A DNA stretch of 64,000 bases, taken from the NCBI GenBank assembly GCA_963666805.2, contig CAXXWR010000006.1, positions 62,001 to 126,000 of the forward strand, written 5' to 3'. Shown in pieces: positions 35,926-45,227 of this stretch. Positions within the stretch are counted from its first letter, which is position 1; each line of letters starts with the position of its first letter. The notes beneath the pieces are model-generated. The model saw only the letters and a list, made by a program, of their open reading frames with translations. It did not search any database and was not told the origin of the DNA. A program made the position numbers and the translations under genes. The stretch is from Fusibacter sp963666805. Lineage in GTDB: Bacteria > Bacillota > Clostridia > Peptostreptococcales > Acidaminobacteraceae.

Positions 35926-37071
35926 TTACATGGCCTTTATCAAAATTTTTAGAATATCATCCTTAGACACATTTTGTTTGGGATTAAAATTCAATACTGG
36001 CTCTTTCAATACATCTTCTGCTAAACGGTCCAAATCAGCCTCTTTAATGCCTTGCATGGAGAGCGTCTTAATGTTTAATAACTGCGTTAGCTTTAACAAT
36101 TCTTGGGATAACAATAGACGATCTTTATCAAACTCTCCACTTAAAGGAATATCAATTGCCTTAGCAAGCTCAATCATTTTTTCACCACAACTGTCTGAAT
36201 TATATTCAATAACATATGGCAATACTGCAGCATTTGCCATACCATGAGCAAGCTTAAAATGAGCACTTAACGTGTGTGCTATTGCATGAACGAGCCCCAA
36301 ATTGGCATTTGAAAAACCAAAACCAGTAATAACACAACCCAGTAGCATATTTTCTCTCGCTACTCTATCATTGCCATCTTCAATAACTTTAGGCAAATTA
36401 TGATATAAATACTTTAAGCCCTGAATCGAATGATAAGCTGTAAGAGGCGTTGCCATATTGGAGATATAGCTCTCAACAGCATGTGTAATGGCATCCATTC
36501 CAGTTGCAGCTGTAACAGATGGTGGCATTGTCATTGTAAATTGAGGATCAATAACTACCTTTGAAGGCACCAATTTGTTGTCAATTACTACATATTTCAC
36601 TACCTTTTTTGTATCAATGAGGGCACTTACGTTAGTAATTTCGCTTGAAGTCCCCGCTGTCGTCGGTATAGCAATTAAAGGCAACAAATCATTTTTAACA
36701 AATCCAATGCCACCATACTGACTAATTGGGCCGGGATTCGTCATTAAGACATTTACTGCTTTGGCTAGATCAATGCTACTACCGCCTCCTACTGCTACAA
36801 AAACATCAATATTTTCACGATGAGCAAGTGCTGCAGCTTTTTCAACAACTTCATTGGTGGGATTGGGAATAACCTCATCAAATACAGTTACATTAACGTC
36901 TATCTGGTTTAACTGATTAAGGACTTTATCTGCAATTCCTGCGTGTTTAACGCCTTCATCATAAATCAACAAAATATTCTGTGCCTTATAATTTTTAAGA
37001 ATACTTGGTAATTGATGAATTGAATCCCAACCAAAAACAATGTCACTTTTAACGAAAAATTCATAAGCCAT
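35926..37071 (-). CDS. Iron-containing alcohol dehydrogenase, lactaldehyde-reductase-like
   Basis: A 381-residue group III alcohol dehydrogenase. VGGGSSIDLAKAV binds the cofactor, and the metal ligands lie in TGMDAITHAVESY and LVHAIAHTLSAHFKLAHGMANA. These match FucO-type enzymes, which reduce lactaldehyde or glycolaldehyde to a diol with NADH. Its place next to a class II aldolase supports a role in disposing of the aldehyde formed by aldol cleavage. Confidence 0.9.
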   Translation of the reverse strand: MAYEFFVKSDIVFGWDSIHQLPSILKNYKAQNILLIYDEGVKHAGIADKVLNQLNQIDVNVTVFDEVIPNPTNEVVEKAAALAHRENIDVFVAVGGGSSIDLAKAVNVLMTNPGPISQYGGIGFVKNDLLPLIAIPTTAGTSSEITNVSALIDTKKVVKYVVIDNKLVPSKVVIDPQFTMTMPPSVTAATGMDAITHAVESYISNMATPLTAYHSIQGLKYLYHNLPKVIEDGNDRVARENMLLGCVITGFGFSNANLGLVHAIAHTLSAHFKLAHGMANAAVLPYVIEYNSDSCGEKMIELAKAIDIPLSGEFDKDRLLLSQELLKLTQLLNIKTLSMQGIKEADLDRLAEDVLKEPVLNFNPKQNVSKDDILKILIKAM

Positions 37072-37100
37072 TTTTATACCTACTTTCCAAATTCCTTCGA

Positions 37101-37745
37101 TTAAACTGCTTGATCCGCAGCAATTAACGCTTGCATTGCTTTTTCTGCTTCTTCTGGCATTGGTTCATAAATGCCTAAAGACTTCGCATAAAAAGTCGTT
37201 TGTGCCATTTCTTCAGTATAGATTGTGGCATGCATTGCAGACTTCATATCTTTGCCACAAGTGAACATCCCATGATTTTTAATTAAACAAGCTCTTCCTT
37301 TTTCACCTAACGATTTAACCACTTTATCAGCAACATCATTACTTCCCGGCATTGTAAAAGGGACAATCGTTACAGGTGTAAATTCACATTGAGGGGGAGT
37401 AATTGGACGTAATTCCGGCGAATCTCCCATTGCTAATATCGTCGCAAACATACTATGGGTATGAACAGTTGCTTTAACGTCTGGTCTTGCACGCATAACA
37501 GCTAAATGCATTGGTACTTCTGATGATGGTTTATAAGGACCCTCTAACCAATTTCCGTTCATATCTACGATTGCAATATCGCTTTCACTCATACCTGTAT
37601 AAGAAATTCCACTCGGGGTTATAGCAACGACATCTGCTTCTTCATCTCTCAATGCAATATTACCTGATGTGCCGTTAATTAAGCCTTTGTCTACTGCTTC
37701 AAGAATAGCTTCTAAAACTTGTTTTCTTATTTTTTCGTATTTCAT
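37101..37745 (-). CDS. Class II aldolase/adducin family, L-fuculose-phosphate aldolase-like
   Basis: Start at ATG 37,745 with GGAGG upstream; 214 residues, as for FucA. GLINGTSGNIALR is the phosphate-binding part, SSEVPMHLAVMRARPDVKATVHTHS contains the catalytic Glu and zinc His residues, and IKNHGMFTCGKD gives the third His. The enzyme would split a ketose 1-phosphate into dihydroxyacetone phosphate and a short aldehyde. It is divergent from the PRD regulator. Confidence 0.88.
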   Translation of the reverse strand: MKYEKIRKQVLEAILEAVDKGLINGTSGNIALRDEEADVVAITPSGISYTGMSESDIAIVDMNGNWLEGPYKPSSEVPMHLAVMRARPDVKATVHTHSMFATILAMGDSPELRPITPPQCEFTPVTIVPFTMPGSNDVADKVVKSLGEKGRACLIKNHGMFTCGKDMKSAMHATIYTEEMAQTTFYAKSLGIYEPMPEEAEKAMQALIAADQAV

Positions 37746-37866
37746 ATCAATGACCTCCAAGTCTTTTATAAGTTCATTCTAGTTTGAATTAAAGTTTATC
37801 TCAAACATGATATTTCCGCTAACAAAAGGAAATCTTTGAAATATGAATACTCAAGCTTTTCTTTTT

Positions 37867-37915
37867 ATGAGATAATATAAAAGATCTCATCTCATACTCA
37901 TGCTGACTTGGCATG
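37867..37915. promoter_or_regulatory. Inverted repeats in the aldolase-regulator divergent region
   Basis: ATGAGAT (37,867) pairs with ATCTCAT (37,884), and CATGC (37,899) pairs with GCATG (37,911), just upstream of the PRD regulator gene. They are candidate operator sites; no promoter boxes are firmly assigned. Confidence 0.35.
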
Positions 37916-37938
37916 ATGAATTACAGGAGGAATGATTA

Positions 37939-39873
37939 ATGAAGAATACATCTTTATCGCTAAGGAAACGAAAACTGCTGGATTATATTCAAACACAACA
38001 TGACTATATCACTGGAGAACAACTTGCATTTCACCTTAGGGTATCCTCTAGGACTATTAGAAATGATATCCTTGAAATCAATCAAAAGCTTAAATCTTCT
38101 GGTATTCAAATTATCTCTAAAAAGAGTTTTGGCTATAAATTAGTCGTTGATGATCCGAAACAGTTAAAGATGTTAAATAGGTCCAATACCTCTTTCTTAA
38201 GCAGAGAAGACCGTGTTCGACATATTGCTTTTCGCCTGAGTTATACTGATAAACCAATCAATCTGTACGATTTACAAGATGAAATGTTCATTAGCCAAAC
38301 CACATTAGAACATGATCTATTAGCCTTTCAAGAAAAGTATGTTAATGCTTATCCTTTTATCAAACTTATTCGGTCCAAAAATCATATTTCATTTGAATCT
38401 GACGAAAGAAAAAGAAGGTCTATACTAATTTTGCTTTATGTAAATCACTGGGATTATAACTCGCGTGGTAATACCTTTTATCAATATCAATACTTAGAAG
38501 AAAATATGATTAATCTGATTATTGAAGAACTGCAACATTTTCTACAAGTAAATCCGCTCAAAATGGATGATATTAGCATCATTGTCCTCAATTTACTCAT
38601 TACTATAACGTGTCAACGCGTTAAAATGGGTTATTGTTTAACAAATAAAGCAATCAGTGTCCCTATTGACGCCAAACTCTTAGCAGCAACTAACCATTTA
38701 TTGGATATTATTGAAGATAAACTATCTTTATCCTTGCCTGAATTTGAGCGCAATGAAATCTATGTCTATATTTATTCAGGTCAATTGCTCGATGCATCAA
38801 AATTAAGTTTTGGTACGGTTTCACACTATTTCACCCCCGCCATTATAAGACTTACCGATGAATATCTCTTAAAAGTAAAAAATATCTTTGAACTTGATTT
38901 ATCAGGTATTGAAGATTTTTATATTACTATTTTGCAGTATTTCCGCTACCTTTCGCTCCCCATACATTATCTTAATGTAATGGAACAACAAGTTAACCGT
39001 GTCCGATTGGACATGCATATAGAATATGAAATTGCTTATCTTATCCAAGATTTATCTCTGGAATTCTTAGGTCGATTTTTAAATGATACAGAATTAACCT
39101 ATTTGGCTTTCTGTATTTCAGGTGCACTTGAATCTTATAATCGCCATCTGCCAAAACTAAAAACGGTAATTTGTTGTCATATGAACCTCCCTGCTTCTTG
39201 GTCTTTAAAACAAAAATTACTTACTCATTTTCATGATTCTATAGATATTACCGCCTTAATTCCTATTCACTATAAAGATATTTATCCCTTTAATGATGTT
39301 GACTTAATTATTACAACTGCCGATAAAACGATTATTGCTGACCAAACCTGCGATCAATTATTGGTGTCACCTTACTTTAACGCACACGATCAATCTCAAT
39401 TAGACCATTATATTTTCCGTAAAAAAATTGACGCCTTATATCACCATAGTTTGCCGGATATAAAGGATTTACTTGAGGAAGCGTTTTGGCATGAGTGCAT
39501 TGACTTAGATAATCCCATTGATTTAATAAAATTATTATCAAATGATTTTATCTCTAACCACTATGTGACTCCTGACTATACTCAACAGATTCTCGATAGA
39601 GAATCCCAATTGTCTTTCGTTGTCAAACCGGGTTTAACACTTATGTATTGCCTCAGTCCTAGTAAAAAGACCTGTTTATCTATTGGGACTATGGAACATC
39701 GCTTAAAATGGCATTCTCAAAAAATCAGATGCGTTATTATGGCGGCTATCCATCCAACCCATTATTCTTTAATTTTCAAGTTAATTAACACTTTAATCTA
39801 TAATGATTTCAATTTAGAAGACATGCGTTTTATGAAATCAAAATCCGAAATTATATCCTTTTTACTACAATAA
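37939..39873 (+). CDS. PRD-containing transcriptional regulator (BglG/MtlR-like)
   Basis: A 644-residue multidomain regulator preceded by AGGAGG. The N-terminal winged HTH (GEQLAFHLRVSSRTIRNDILEINQKL, split) is followed by a second helical domain, two PRD regions (about residues 185-410), an EIIB-like segment (TVICCHMNLPASW) and a C-terminal EIIA-like region. PRD regulators sense sugar flux through phosphorylation by PTS proteins. No PTS transporter is nearby; the flanking carriers are MFS, so control may be through general HPr. It sits between the two halves of the catabolic cluster and probably regulates both. Confidence 0.85.
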   Translation: MKNTSLSLRKRKLLDYIQTQHDYITGEQLAFHLRVSSRTIRNDILEINQKLKSSGIQIISKKSFGYKLVVDDPKQLKMLNRSNTSFLSREDRVRHIAFRLSYTDKPINLYDLQDEMFISQTTLEHDLLAFQEKYVNAYPFIKLIRSKNHISFESDERKRRSILILLYVNHWDYNSRGNTFYQYQYLEENMINLIIEELQHFLQVNPLKMDDISIIVLNLLITITCQRVKMGYCLTNKAISVPIDAKLLAATNHLLDIIEDKLSLSLPEFERNEIYVYIYSGQLLDASKLSFGTVSHYFTPAIIRLTDEYLLKVKNIFELDLSGIEDFYITILQYFRYLSLPIHYLNVMEQQVNRVRLDMHIEYEIAYLIQDLSLEFLGRFLNDTELTYLAFCISGALESYNRHLPKLKTVICCHMNLPASWSLKQKLLTHFHDSIDITALIPIHYKDIYPFNDVDLIITTADKTIIADQTCDQLLVSPYFNAHDQSQLDHYIFRKKIDALYHHSLPDIKDLLEEAFWHECIDLDNPIDLIKLLSNDFISNHYVTPDYTQQILDRESQLSFVVKPGLTLMYCLSPSKKTCLSIGTMEHRLKWHSQKIRCVIMAAIHPTHYSLIFKLINTLIYNDFNLEDMRFMKSKSEIISFLLQ

Positions 39874-39883
39874 TGACCCGTAT

Positions 39884-39923
39884 AAAAAAACATCTGACGG
39901 CTCCTAGCAATCAGATGTTTTTT
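39884..39923. terminator. Bidirectional terminator between regulator and MFS genes
   Basis: AAACATCTGA and TCAGATGTTT form the stem, with A-rich and T-rich flanks suitable for both strands. Confidence 0.85.
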
Positions 39924-39952
39924 ATATTTCTTTATGATTTTTTAACGCTATT

Positions 39953-41266
39953 CTATATTTTTTCTGGAGTAACCTCCATTAACTCTGGATGTTTCAATTT
40001 ATCCCATTTGCCCTCTTCTGTCTTGGCAACGATTAATATATCTAAAAGGAATAAACAAAAGTAAGCTACATAAGCACCTGTAAGACTTCCAGTTACTTTC
40101 ATTACAAACGCATTGACCGCAAAATTTAAACAACCAATACAGTAATTGATTGGAAAAATCACACCATTTACCTTGGGATAATCTAAAGTCCCAAAAATAG
40201 AAGCTGGGAAGGAAAGAGACATATTGGTACTACCACCTAATGAAAAACCTACAATGAATATTGATATATAGGCGAGTGGCATCCAAAATGAAGCCAATAA
40301 ATTAAACAGTATTCCTGTTGCAAATATTGCACAATAGATCATACATGCCTTTTTGGTGCCCAGCTTTGTATCCATGTAGCCAATCGCATAACTGCCGATA
40401 ATACCAAATAGACCCGCAATCGTCATAGCGCCAATTGCTATTTCCATTGAAAACCCTAGAGCAACATTCCGCTTAACAAACTGAGTAATAACACCAAGCA
40501 AACCAAGCGTAATAAAACCTGGTACAATAGCTGCTATCCATACCTCTTTACATCTTATCATTTTGGAAAAGGTCCAATCACTGACATAATCATCGTTTTT
40601 CAGCAAATCCTTATATTCTTTCTCGTATTGCTCTTTTGTGACATTGTCTGGATACATTCCTGCATCTATTGGTTTATCTCTTAAAAATATAAATTCATAA
40701 ACTGCAAGAGCAATCGCCGCAACAGCAAAAACAGAGAGACCATTCTTGTAACCCCATTTTAAAACAAGGAAAGTCATAATAGGTGTCAAAAGGGCAGTTC
40801 CTAAATTAGCACCAATCGTACTGATCCCATTGACGACACCTCTCTTTTTAGGAAACCAATCAGATTGCATCGGTCCAGTACAAAGATAAAAACAGCCTTG
40901 ACCACAACTCACCATAATACATTGAGATAAACCATACATAATAATATTGGTTGCCCTTAAAAATAGAAAATAATAAGTCAAACCTAATATTAAAAATAGA
41001 ACCGCACTGATGTTTCTACTTCCAAAACGATCTCGAAATTTAGCAATTATAAACATCATACCTACACTTACAAATCCCGCAAGCGTTCCCATACTTAAAC
41101 ACAATTCATAATCTAATGAAGCACCCTTTGAAATTGCTGGGAGTGCAACATTTAACCCATCATTTACACCTGCATTCGTAACAAACATAGCAAGAATAGC
41201 AAAAATCATTAAGTGCCATCCTTTTCCTAAATTTAGACTTTCTTTAATCGTTATTTTTTTGTTCAT
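39953..41266 (-). CDS. MFS transporter, oxalate/formate-antiporter-like group
   Basis: Start at ATG 41,266 with GAGGG upstream; 437 residues with about 12 membrane helices and a central cytoplasmic loop (DNVTKEQYEKEYKDLLKNDD). The DWFPKKRGVVNGISTIGANLG loop is typical of the anion/monocarboxylate-type MFS carriers. It is downstream of the Zn-ADH and kinase genes on the same strand, so it likely imports the cluster's substrate, perhaps a polyol or sugar acid. Confidence 0.82.
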   Translation of the reverse strand: MNKKITIKESLNLGKGWHLMIFAILAMFVTNAGVNDGLNVALPAISKGASLDYELCLSMGTLAGFVSVGMMFIIAKFRDRFGSRNISAVLFLILGLTYYFLFLRATNIIMYGLSQCIMVSCGQGCFYLCTGPMQSDWFPKKRGVVNGISTIGANLGTALLTPIMTFLVLKWGYKNGLSVFAVAAIALAVYEFIFLRDKPIDAGMYPDNVTKEQYEKEYKDLLKNDDYVSDWTFSKMIRCKEVWIAAIVPGFITLGLLGVITQFVKRNVALGFSMEIAIGAMTIAGLFGIIGSYAIGYMDTKLGTKKACMIYCAIFATGILFNLLASFWMPLAYISIFIVGFSLGGSTNMSLSFPASIFGTLDYPKVNGVIFPINYCIGCLNFAVNAFVMKVTGSLTGAYVAYFCLFLLDILIVAKTEEGKWDKLKHPELMEVTPEKI

Positions 41267-41359
41267 AATAAACACCCTCAAATCATTATTTTTTTAATTG
41301 ACGATTATGTTTCATTTTGTCTAATTCTACTTTCTGCTATACCTTTTATGTGTCCCCCA

Positions 41360-42418
41360 CTAGCCCCAAGGGCGAAGAACGACTTTAATTGCTTCCCCAG
41401 ATTGTGTTAATTCAATCCCCCTATTAATCTCATCTAATGGGAGAATGTGAGTAATAAACTTATTGGACGGAAATGAATCTGAACACGCTAGATTAAAAGC
41501 ACGCTTAGATTGGTCATAAGACGCTCCAAAATGACCTTTTACCCAAATATTACTATAATGAATGAGATTGGTATCAAGCTCTGTCTTTGATTCTTTAGGC
41601 ACACCACCAAAGTAAATAACAAGGCCACCTTTTTTTACCATATAAAGTGCTTGGGCTTGAGTCGCATTAGATGGTGTAGCCGAAATCACCTTATCTGCGC
41701 CTTTACCATTAGTCATTTTTAAAGCTTCGTCAATGGCATATTGTGAATTTTCTAGTTTGCTGACAATAACATCATCTACACCAAATTGCCGTGCCATTTC
41801 TAGTCGATGTTCATTGATATCTACCATAATGACTCTTTGTGCTCCCCTTGTTTTTGCAATAAAAGCCATAAAATCACCAATAGGCCCTGCACCAATAATA
41901 ATCAAAGTATCATCATATCCCACATTTGCATTTTCTAAGCAAGCAAAAACAGAAGTCATTGGTTCACCTAAACTTGCTGATTCATAAGACACCTTATCTG
42001 GTATTTCATAGATACCGCCGTACTTGATTTTATCCCCGCTAATGACAATATATTGTGCAAATCCACCTGTTCCAGCTAATTTGGATACATAATCATCTTC
42101 ACAATTTTCACTATGACCACTAATGCAATTATCACACGCCATACAATAGGTGCCTGGAAAAAGAAATAACCGCTGTCCCACTTGGTATTGTTTTTGATCC
42201 GATCCAATTTCATCAACACAACCAACAATTTCATGCCCATATACAAACGGGTAATTTCCTTTTCTTGAATCAGACGTCAAATTTCTGATGTCAGAACCAC
42301 ATAAACCCACGGCCATAATTTTTAGAATGAGACCATCTTTAGGACATGGCGGTTTATTAATTTTTTCAACTCTAACGTCTCCTGGTCCATACATCAATGC
42401 TGCTTTCATCTGTTCCAT
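41360..42418 (-). CDS. Zinc-dependent medium-chain (polyol-type) dehydrogenase
   Basis: Start chosen at ATG 42,418, nine bases after GGGGAGG; 352 residues. Zinc ligands: VGLCGSDIR and GHEIVG at the catalytic site, and the structural four-cysteine lobe in CMACDNCISGHSENC. The Rossmann motif is IIGAGPIGDFMA, with an acidic VDINEHR favouring NAD. Such enzymes oxidise polyols to ketoses. It lies 95 bp after the FGGY kinase gene, so oxidation followed by phosphorylation is suggested. Confidence 0.88.
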   Translation of the reverse strand: MEQMKAALMYGPGDVRVEKINKPPCPKDGLILKIMAVGLCGSDIRNLTSDSRKGNYPFVYGHEIVGCVDEIGSDQKQYQVGQRLFLFPGTYCMACDNCISGHSENCEDDYVSKLAGTGGFAQYIVISGDKIKYGGIYEIPDKVSYESASLGEPMTSVFACLENANVGYDDTLIIIGAGPIGDFMAFIAKTRGAQRVIMVDINEHRLEMARQFGVDDVIVSKLENSQYAIDEALKMTNGKGADKVISATPSNATQAQALYMVKKGGLVIYFGGVPKESKTELDTNLIHYSNIWVKGHFGASYDQSKRAFNLACSDSFPSNKFITHILPLDEINRGIELTQSGEAIKVVLRPWG

Positions 42419-42513
42419 TTTTTTCATCCTCCCCACTATCGCGATTGATTCATATCACAGTCATATTTTGTTTCTAACTTTATAATTCAACAAATGCAAT
42501 CGATTCAATGTTT

Positions 42514-44082
42514 TTAATGATTGGGCAAATAGTTGACTACATTTTTGTATTGCTTTAACTCTTGATCGAGTGACTGGTAAAAACTCACGTAGAATGGATA
42601 CATGCGATCATAAACTCTCATCCATTCCTCATTGGGTTCAATCACTTCTTTTATACGAATGACTTTATTAATTACTTCTGTCAAATTAGGAAAAACACCT
42701 AATTTATTACCCGCCAATAAAGCATCTCCTACTGGCACATCGCCTGACTTTTCATCAAGTATTTTAACAGGACAATGAAGCATTGATGCTTTAATCATCG
42801 CCCATGTCCTACTTTTAGCCCCGCCACCACAAATTCTCAAAGAATCACATTTTCCTCCTGAACTTCTTATGGTTTCAACCACATGCCTTAAAGCGAAGGA
42901 CGTTCCTTCAAAAACAGATCTTACCAACTGTTTTCTATCTAATGACATATTCAATCCAATAAACATGCCTTGTGCATATTCATTCCAAATAGGAGCACGC
43001 TCACCCAGTAGATACGGAAAAAACATTAAACCGCCACTTCCTGCTTCCGCCTCCAGTGCCATTTCATTTAAATAGTCATAGATATTGATGTTATTTTGGT
43101 CACAATATTCTTTTTCTACCATTGCCATTTTGTTAATGAACCAGTTAATTGCACCACCGCTCGTTTGAATCGGTGCATCAAATATCCAAGGCATGCCTTC
43201 AATCGCACAAGGCTTGGTTACCACTGGGATATCCATTTTACTTTTTTGATCCGTCCCAACAAAAACTAGGGAAGTCGTTCCCGAGGATTCTCCTGCTTCA
43301 CCTATATGAGAAAGACCTATGGCATACATAGATGCCATGGCATCTGAACACCCTGCCAATACCGGAATTCCTGCAATTAGATGCGTTTCTTTAGCACTCT
43401 CTTCAGATGTAAATCCAATAATGTCATTGATTGCTTGAGGCTGTGGCAAATATCTATCTAAATCTATTCCAATTGCCTCTCCAATCTCTTTTGACCATTT
43501 CATTGTCTTCATATCTAAACATTGAGTACGAGAAGCTTGGTCAATATCCATTGTCATTTTTCCCGTCAATTTGTAGTTGATATAAGAGCTGGCTTGTAAA
43601 AAACAGTGTGTTTTTGCAAACAATTCAGGTTCATGTCTCTTGTACCATAGTAGTTTGTTCGGAAGAAAAGCTACTGATGGCTGACCCCCAACAATTTTTA
43701 TAAAGCGATCTCTTCCGATTCGATCGAGTATTTCATATAGTTCCCCTGATGATCGTCCATCTTGATAAGTAATGGCATTCCTAAGTGGAGTCCCCTTTTC
43801 ATCTACGGGTAACATCGTTACTGTATGAGAACTGATTGATATTCCTTTGATTTTACTTACTACATCGTTGCCAACTTGAGCTGCTAGAGAACGAAATACG
43901 CCTACAGTCTCACGCCACCACTCATTAGCATCTTGTTCTTGAATATTGGGGCCATCGCTTAAAAAATGACTTGAACGACACGTTTCAGCAATGACTTCTC
44001 CTTCACTACTTAAAATGACTGCCTTAATATTAGTTGTTCCGCAATCTATCCCCAACAAATAGCATTCTCCATCAATCATCAC
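42514..44082 (-). CDS. FGGY-family carbohydrate kinase
   Basis: A 522-residue kinase preceded by AAGGAGA. LGIDCGTTNIKAVI is the phosphate-1 motif, ITYQDGRSSGE is xylulokinase-like, and GGGAKSRTWAMIKASML and the adenosine motif are intact. FGGY kinases phosphorylate ketoses or polyols, often at O-5 or O-1. With a fuculose-phosphate-type aldolase in the same cluster, a ketose 1-phosphate product is the likely fit, but the specific sugar cannot be read. Confidence 0.87.
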   Translation of the reverse strand: MMIDGECYLLGIDCGTTNIKAVILSSEGEVIAETCRSSHFLSDGPNIQEQDANEWWRETVGVFRSLAAQVGNDVVSKIKGISISSHTVTMLPVDEKGTPLRNAITYQDGRSSGELYEILDRIGRDRFIKIVGGQPSVAFLPNKLLWYKRHEPELFAKTHCFLQASSYINYKLTGKMTMDIDQASRTQCLDMKTMKWSKEIGEAIGIDLDRYLPQPQAINDIIGFTSEESAKETHLIAGIPVLAGCSDAMASMYAIGLSHIGEAGESSGTTSLVFVGTDQKSKMDIPVVTKPCAIEGMPWIFDAPIQTSGGAINWFINKMAMVEKEYCDQNNINIYDYLNEMALEAEAGSGGLMFFPYLLGERAPIWNEYAQGMFIGLNMSLDRKQLVRSVFEGTSFALRHVVETIRSSGGKCDSLRICGGGAKSRTWAMIKASMLHCPVKILDEKSGDVPVGDALLAGNKLGVFPNLTEVINKVIRIKEVIEPNEEWMRVYDRMYPFYVSFYQSLDQELKQYKNVVNYLPNH

Positions 44083-44208
44083 TTTCTCCTTAATACTAAT
44101 TATTCTGACTTAACTAAAAATATTGATTCAATTTTTTGGTATGAGAATTGGTTTATAAGCATTATTCTTTGAGTCGACTCTTATCAAATTCACTTAAAAA
44201 CCTTCACC

Positions 44209-44234
44209 AAATTATCGTTTGCAATCGATAATTT
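44209..44234. promoter_or_regulatory. Perfect inverted repeat upstream of the kinase gene
   Basis: AAATTATCG and CGATAATTT flank an 8-bp centre, 127 bp upstream of the kinase start. A second palindrome, GAGTCGACTC, lies at 44,171-44,180. These are candidate operators for the kinase-ADH-MFS unit. The rest of 44,083-44,290 holds no gene. Confidence 0.45.
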
Positions 44235-44289
44235 AAGTTTATTTGTTTTGATTTTTATACACAAGTTGCTTTTTTCCTTTATATAGTGG

Positions 44290-44324
44290 AAATAAAAAGT
44301 GTTGTACCTCTCGGTACAACACTT
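44290..44324 (-). terminator. Terminator of the sugar O-acetyltransferase gene
   Basis: AAGTGTTGTACC pairs perfectly with GGTACAACACTT around TCTC, and the minus strand continues into a T-rich tract. Confidence 0.85.
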
Positions 44325-44385
44325 CTATAAACGACTTATCTATCACTATTTTAAATTCTTTTAATCACCAAAATTGATGGCTTGC

Positions 44386-44979
44386 TTACTCTTGAAATTG
44401 AAAAGGTTGAATCTTATCTTCTTCGGTAATCGCTCTCAAAACCTTACAAGGATTGCCGACTGCAATGACACCTTCAGGGATATTTTTATTGACAAGACTT
44501 CCTGCCCCTATTATACTGCCATCTCCTATTGTGACACCGCCACAAACCGTCACATTTGCTCCAATCCACACATTTTTACCAATTGTAATCGGCTTAGAAT
44601 AGCCAATGCCCTCTGCTCGCTGCTCAGGATCAAAAGCATGCCCTGAACAAGCAAGACAAACGCCTGGAGCAATAAAGGTATTTTCACCAATATGGACTGG
44701 CGATGTATCTAAAATCACACAGTTATAGTTGATGACCGTTAAGCCATAAGTGTGTATATTAAAACCATAATCACATCTAAACGAAGGCTCTATAAAGGTC
44801 AAAGGGTGACAATCCCCTAGGAGTTCTTGAAGTAAGCTTGCTCGCTTATCGGACTCGGCTGGACTTGTTTGATTATATTCCCAGCACAACATTTTAGCCT
44901 GATACTGAAGTTCTGACGGCATCTCCTCATGATGATTATAATAACCTTTATTTTCTTTCATTCTCTCTAAAAAACTCAT
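44386..44979 (-). CDS. Sugar O-acetyltransferase (maltose/galactoside acetyltransferase family)
   Basis: A 197-residue hexapeptide-repeat acetyltransferase. The N-terminal Mac domain (MLCWEYNQTSPAESDKRASLLQELLG, split) is followed by left-handed beta-helix repeats including IGKNVWIGANVTVCGGVTIGD and the catalytic His in CSGHAFDPEQR. These acetylate sugars with acetyl-CoA, probably in detoxification. It has its own terminator and seems independent of the kinase operon downstream. Confidence 0.9.
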   Translation of the reverse strand: MSFLERMKENKGYYNHHEEMPSELQYQAKMLCWEYNQTSPAESDKRASLLQELLGDCHPLTFIEPSFRCDYGFNIHTYGLTVINYNCVILDTSPVHIGENTFIAPGVCLACSGHAFDPEQRAEGIGYSKPITIGKNVWIGANVTVCGGVTIGDGSIIGAGSLVNKNIPEGVIAVGNPCKVLRAITEEDKIQPFQFQE

Positions 44980-45101
44980 TGATGTTTCCTTCCTAATCAG
45001 TCTTTTCTTTTAAATAGACTTTTGGTGATTTAATCACATTGTCATTGTTTGATCTTACTGTATTATTCTATTTTAATTCACTTTAAAATACAAAAGCAAT
45101 T

Positions 45102-45224
45102 TTATTTTATCAACCCTCTAATTTCACCCTGTAAACGTTCTAAAAACTGTGCCGCAGGAATACCATCCATTTGTGTATGGTGGAGTTGAATTTTTCCCCA
45201 GATTAAAAAAAGATTATTTCTCAT
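45102..45224 (-). pseudogene. Remnant of a chloramphenicol acetyltransferase-like gene
   Basis: A 40-codon frame ends in IQLHHTQMDGIPAAQFLERL, which carries the HHxxxDG catalytic motif and C-terminal helix of the CAT family. It is preceded by RNNLFLIWGK, which looks like an upstream CAT segment brought close by deletion. Everything N-terminal (about 160 residues) is missing. It begins 3 bp after the stop of the FtsX-type permease, so it is probably a decayed passenger. Too short to be active. Confidence 0.6.
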
Positions 45225-45227
45225 TTC

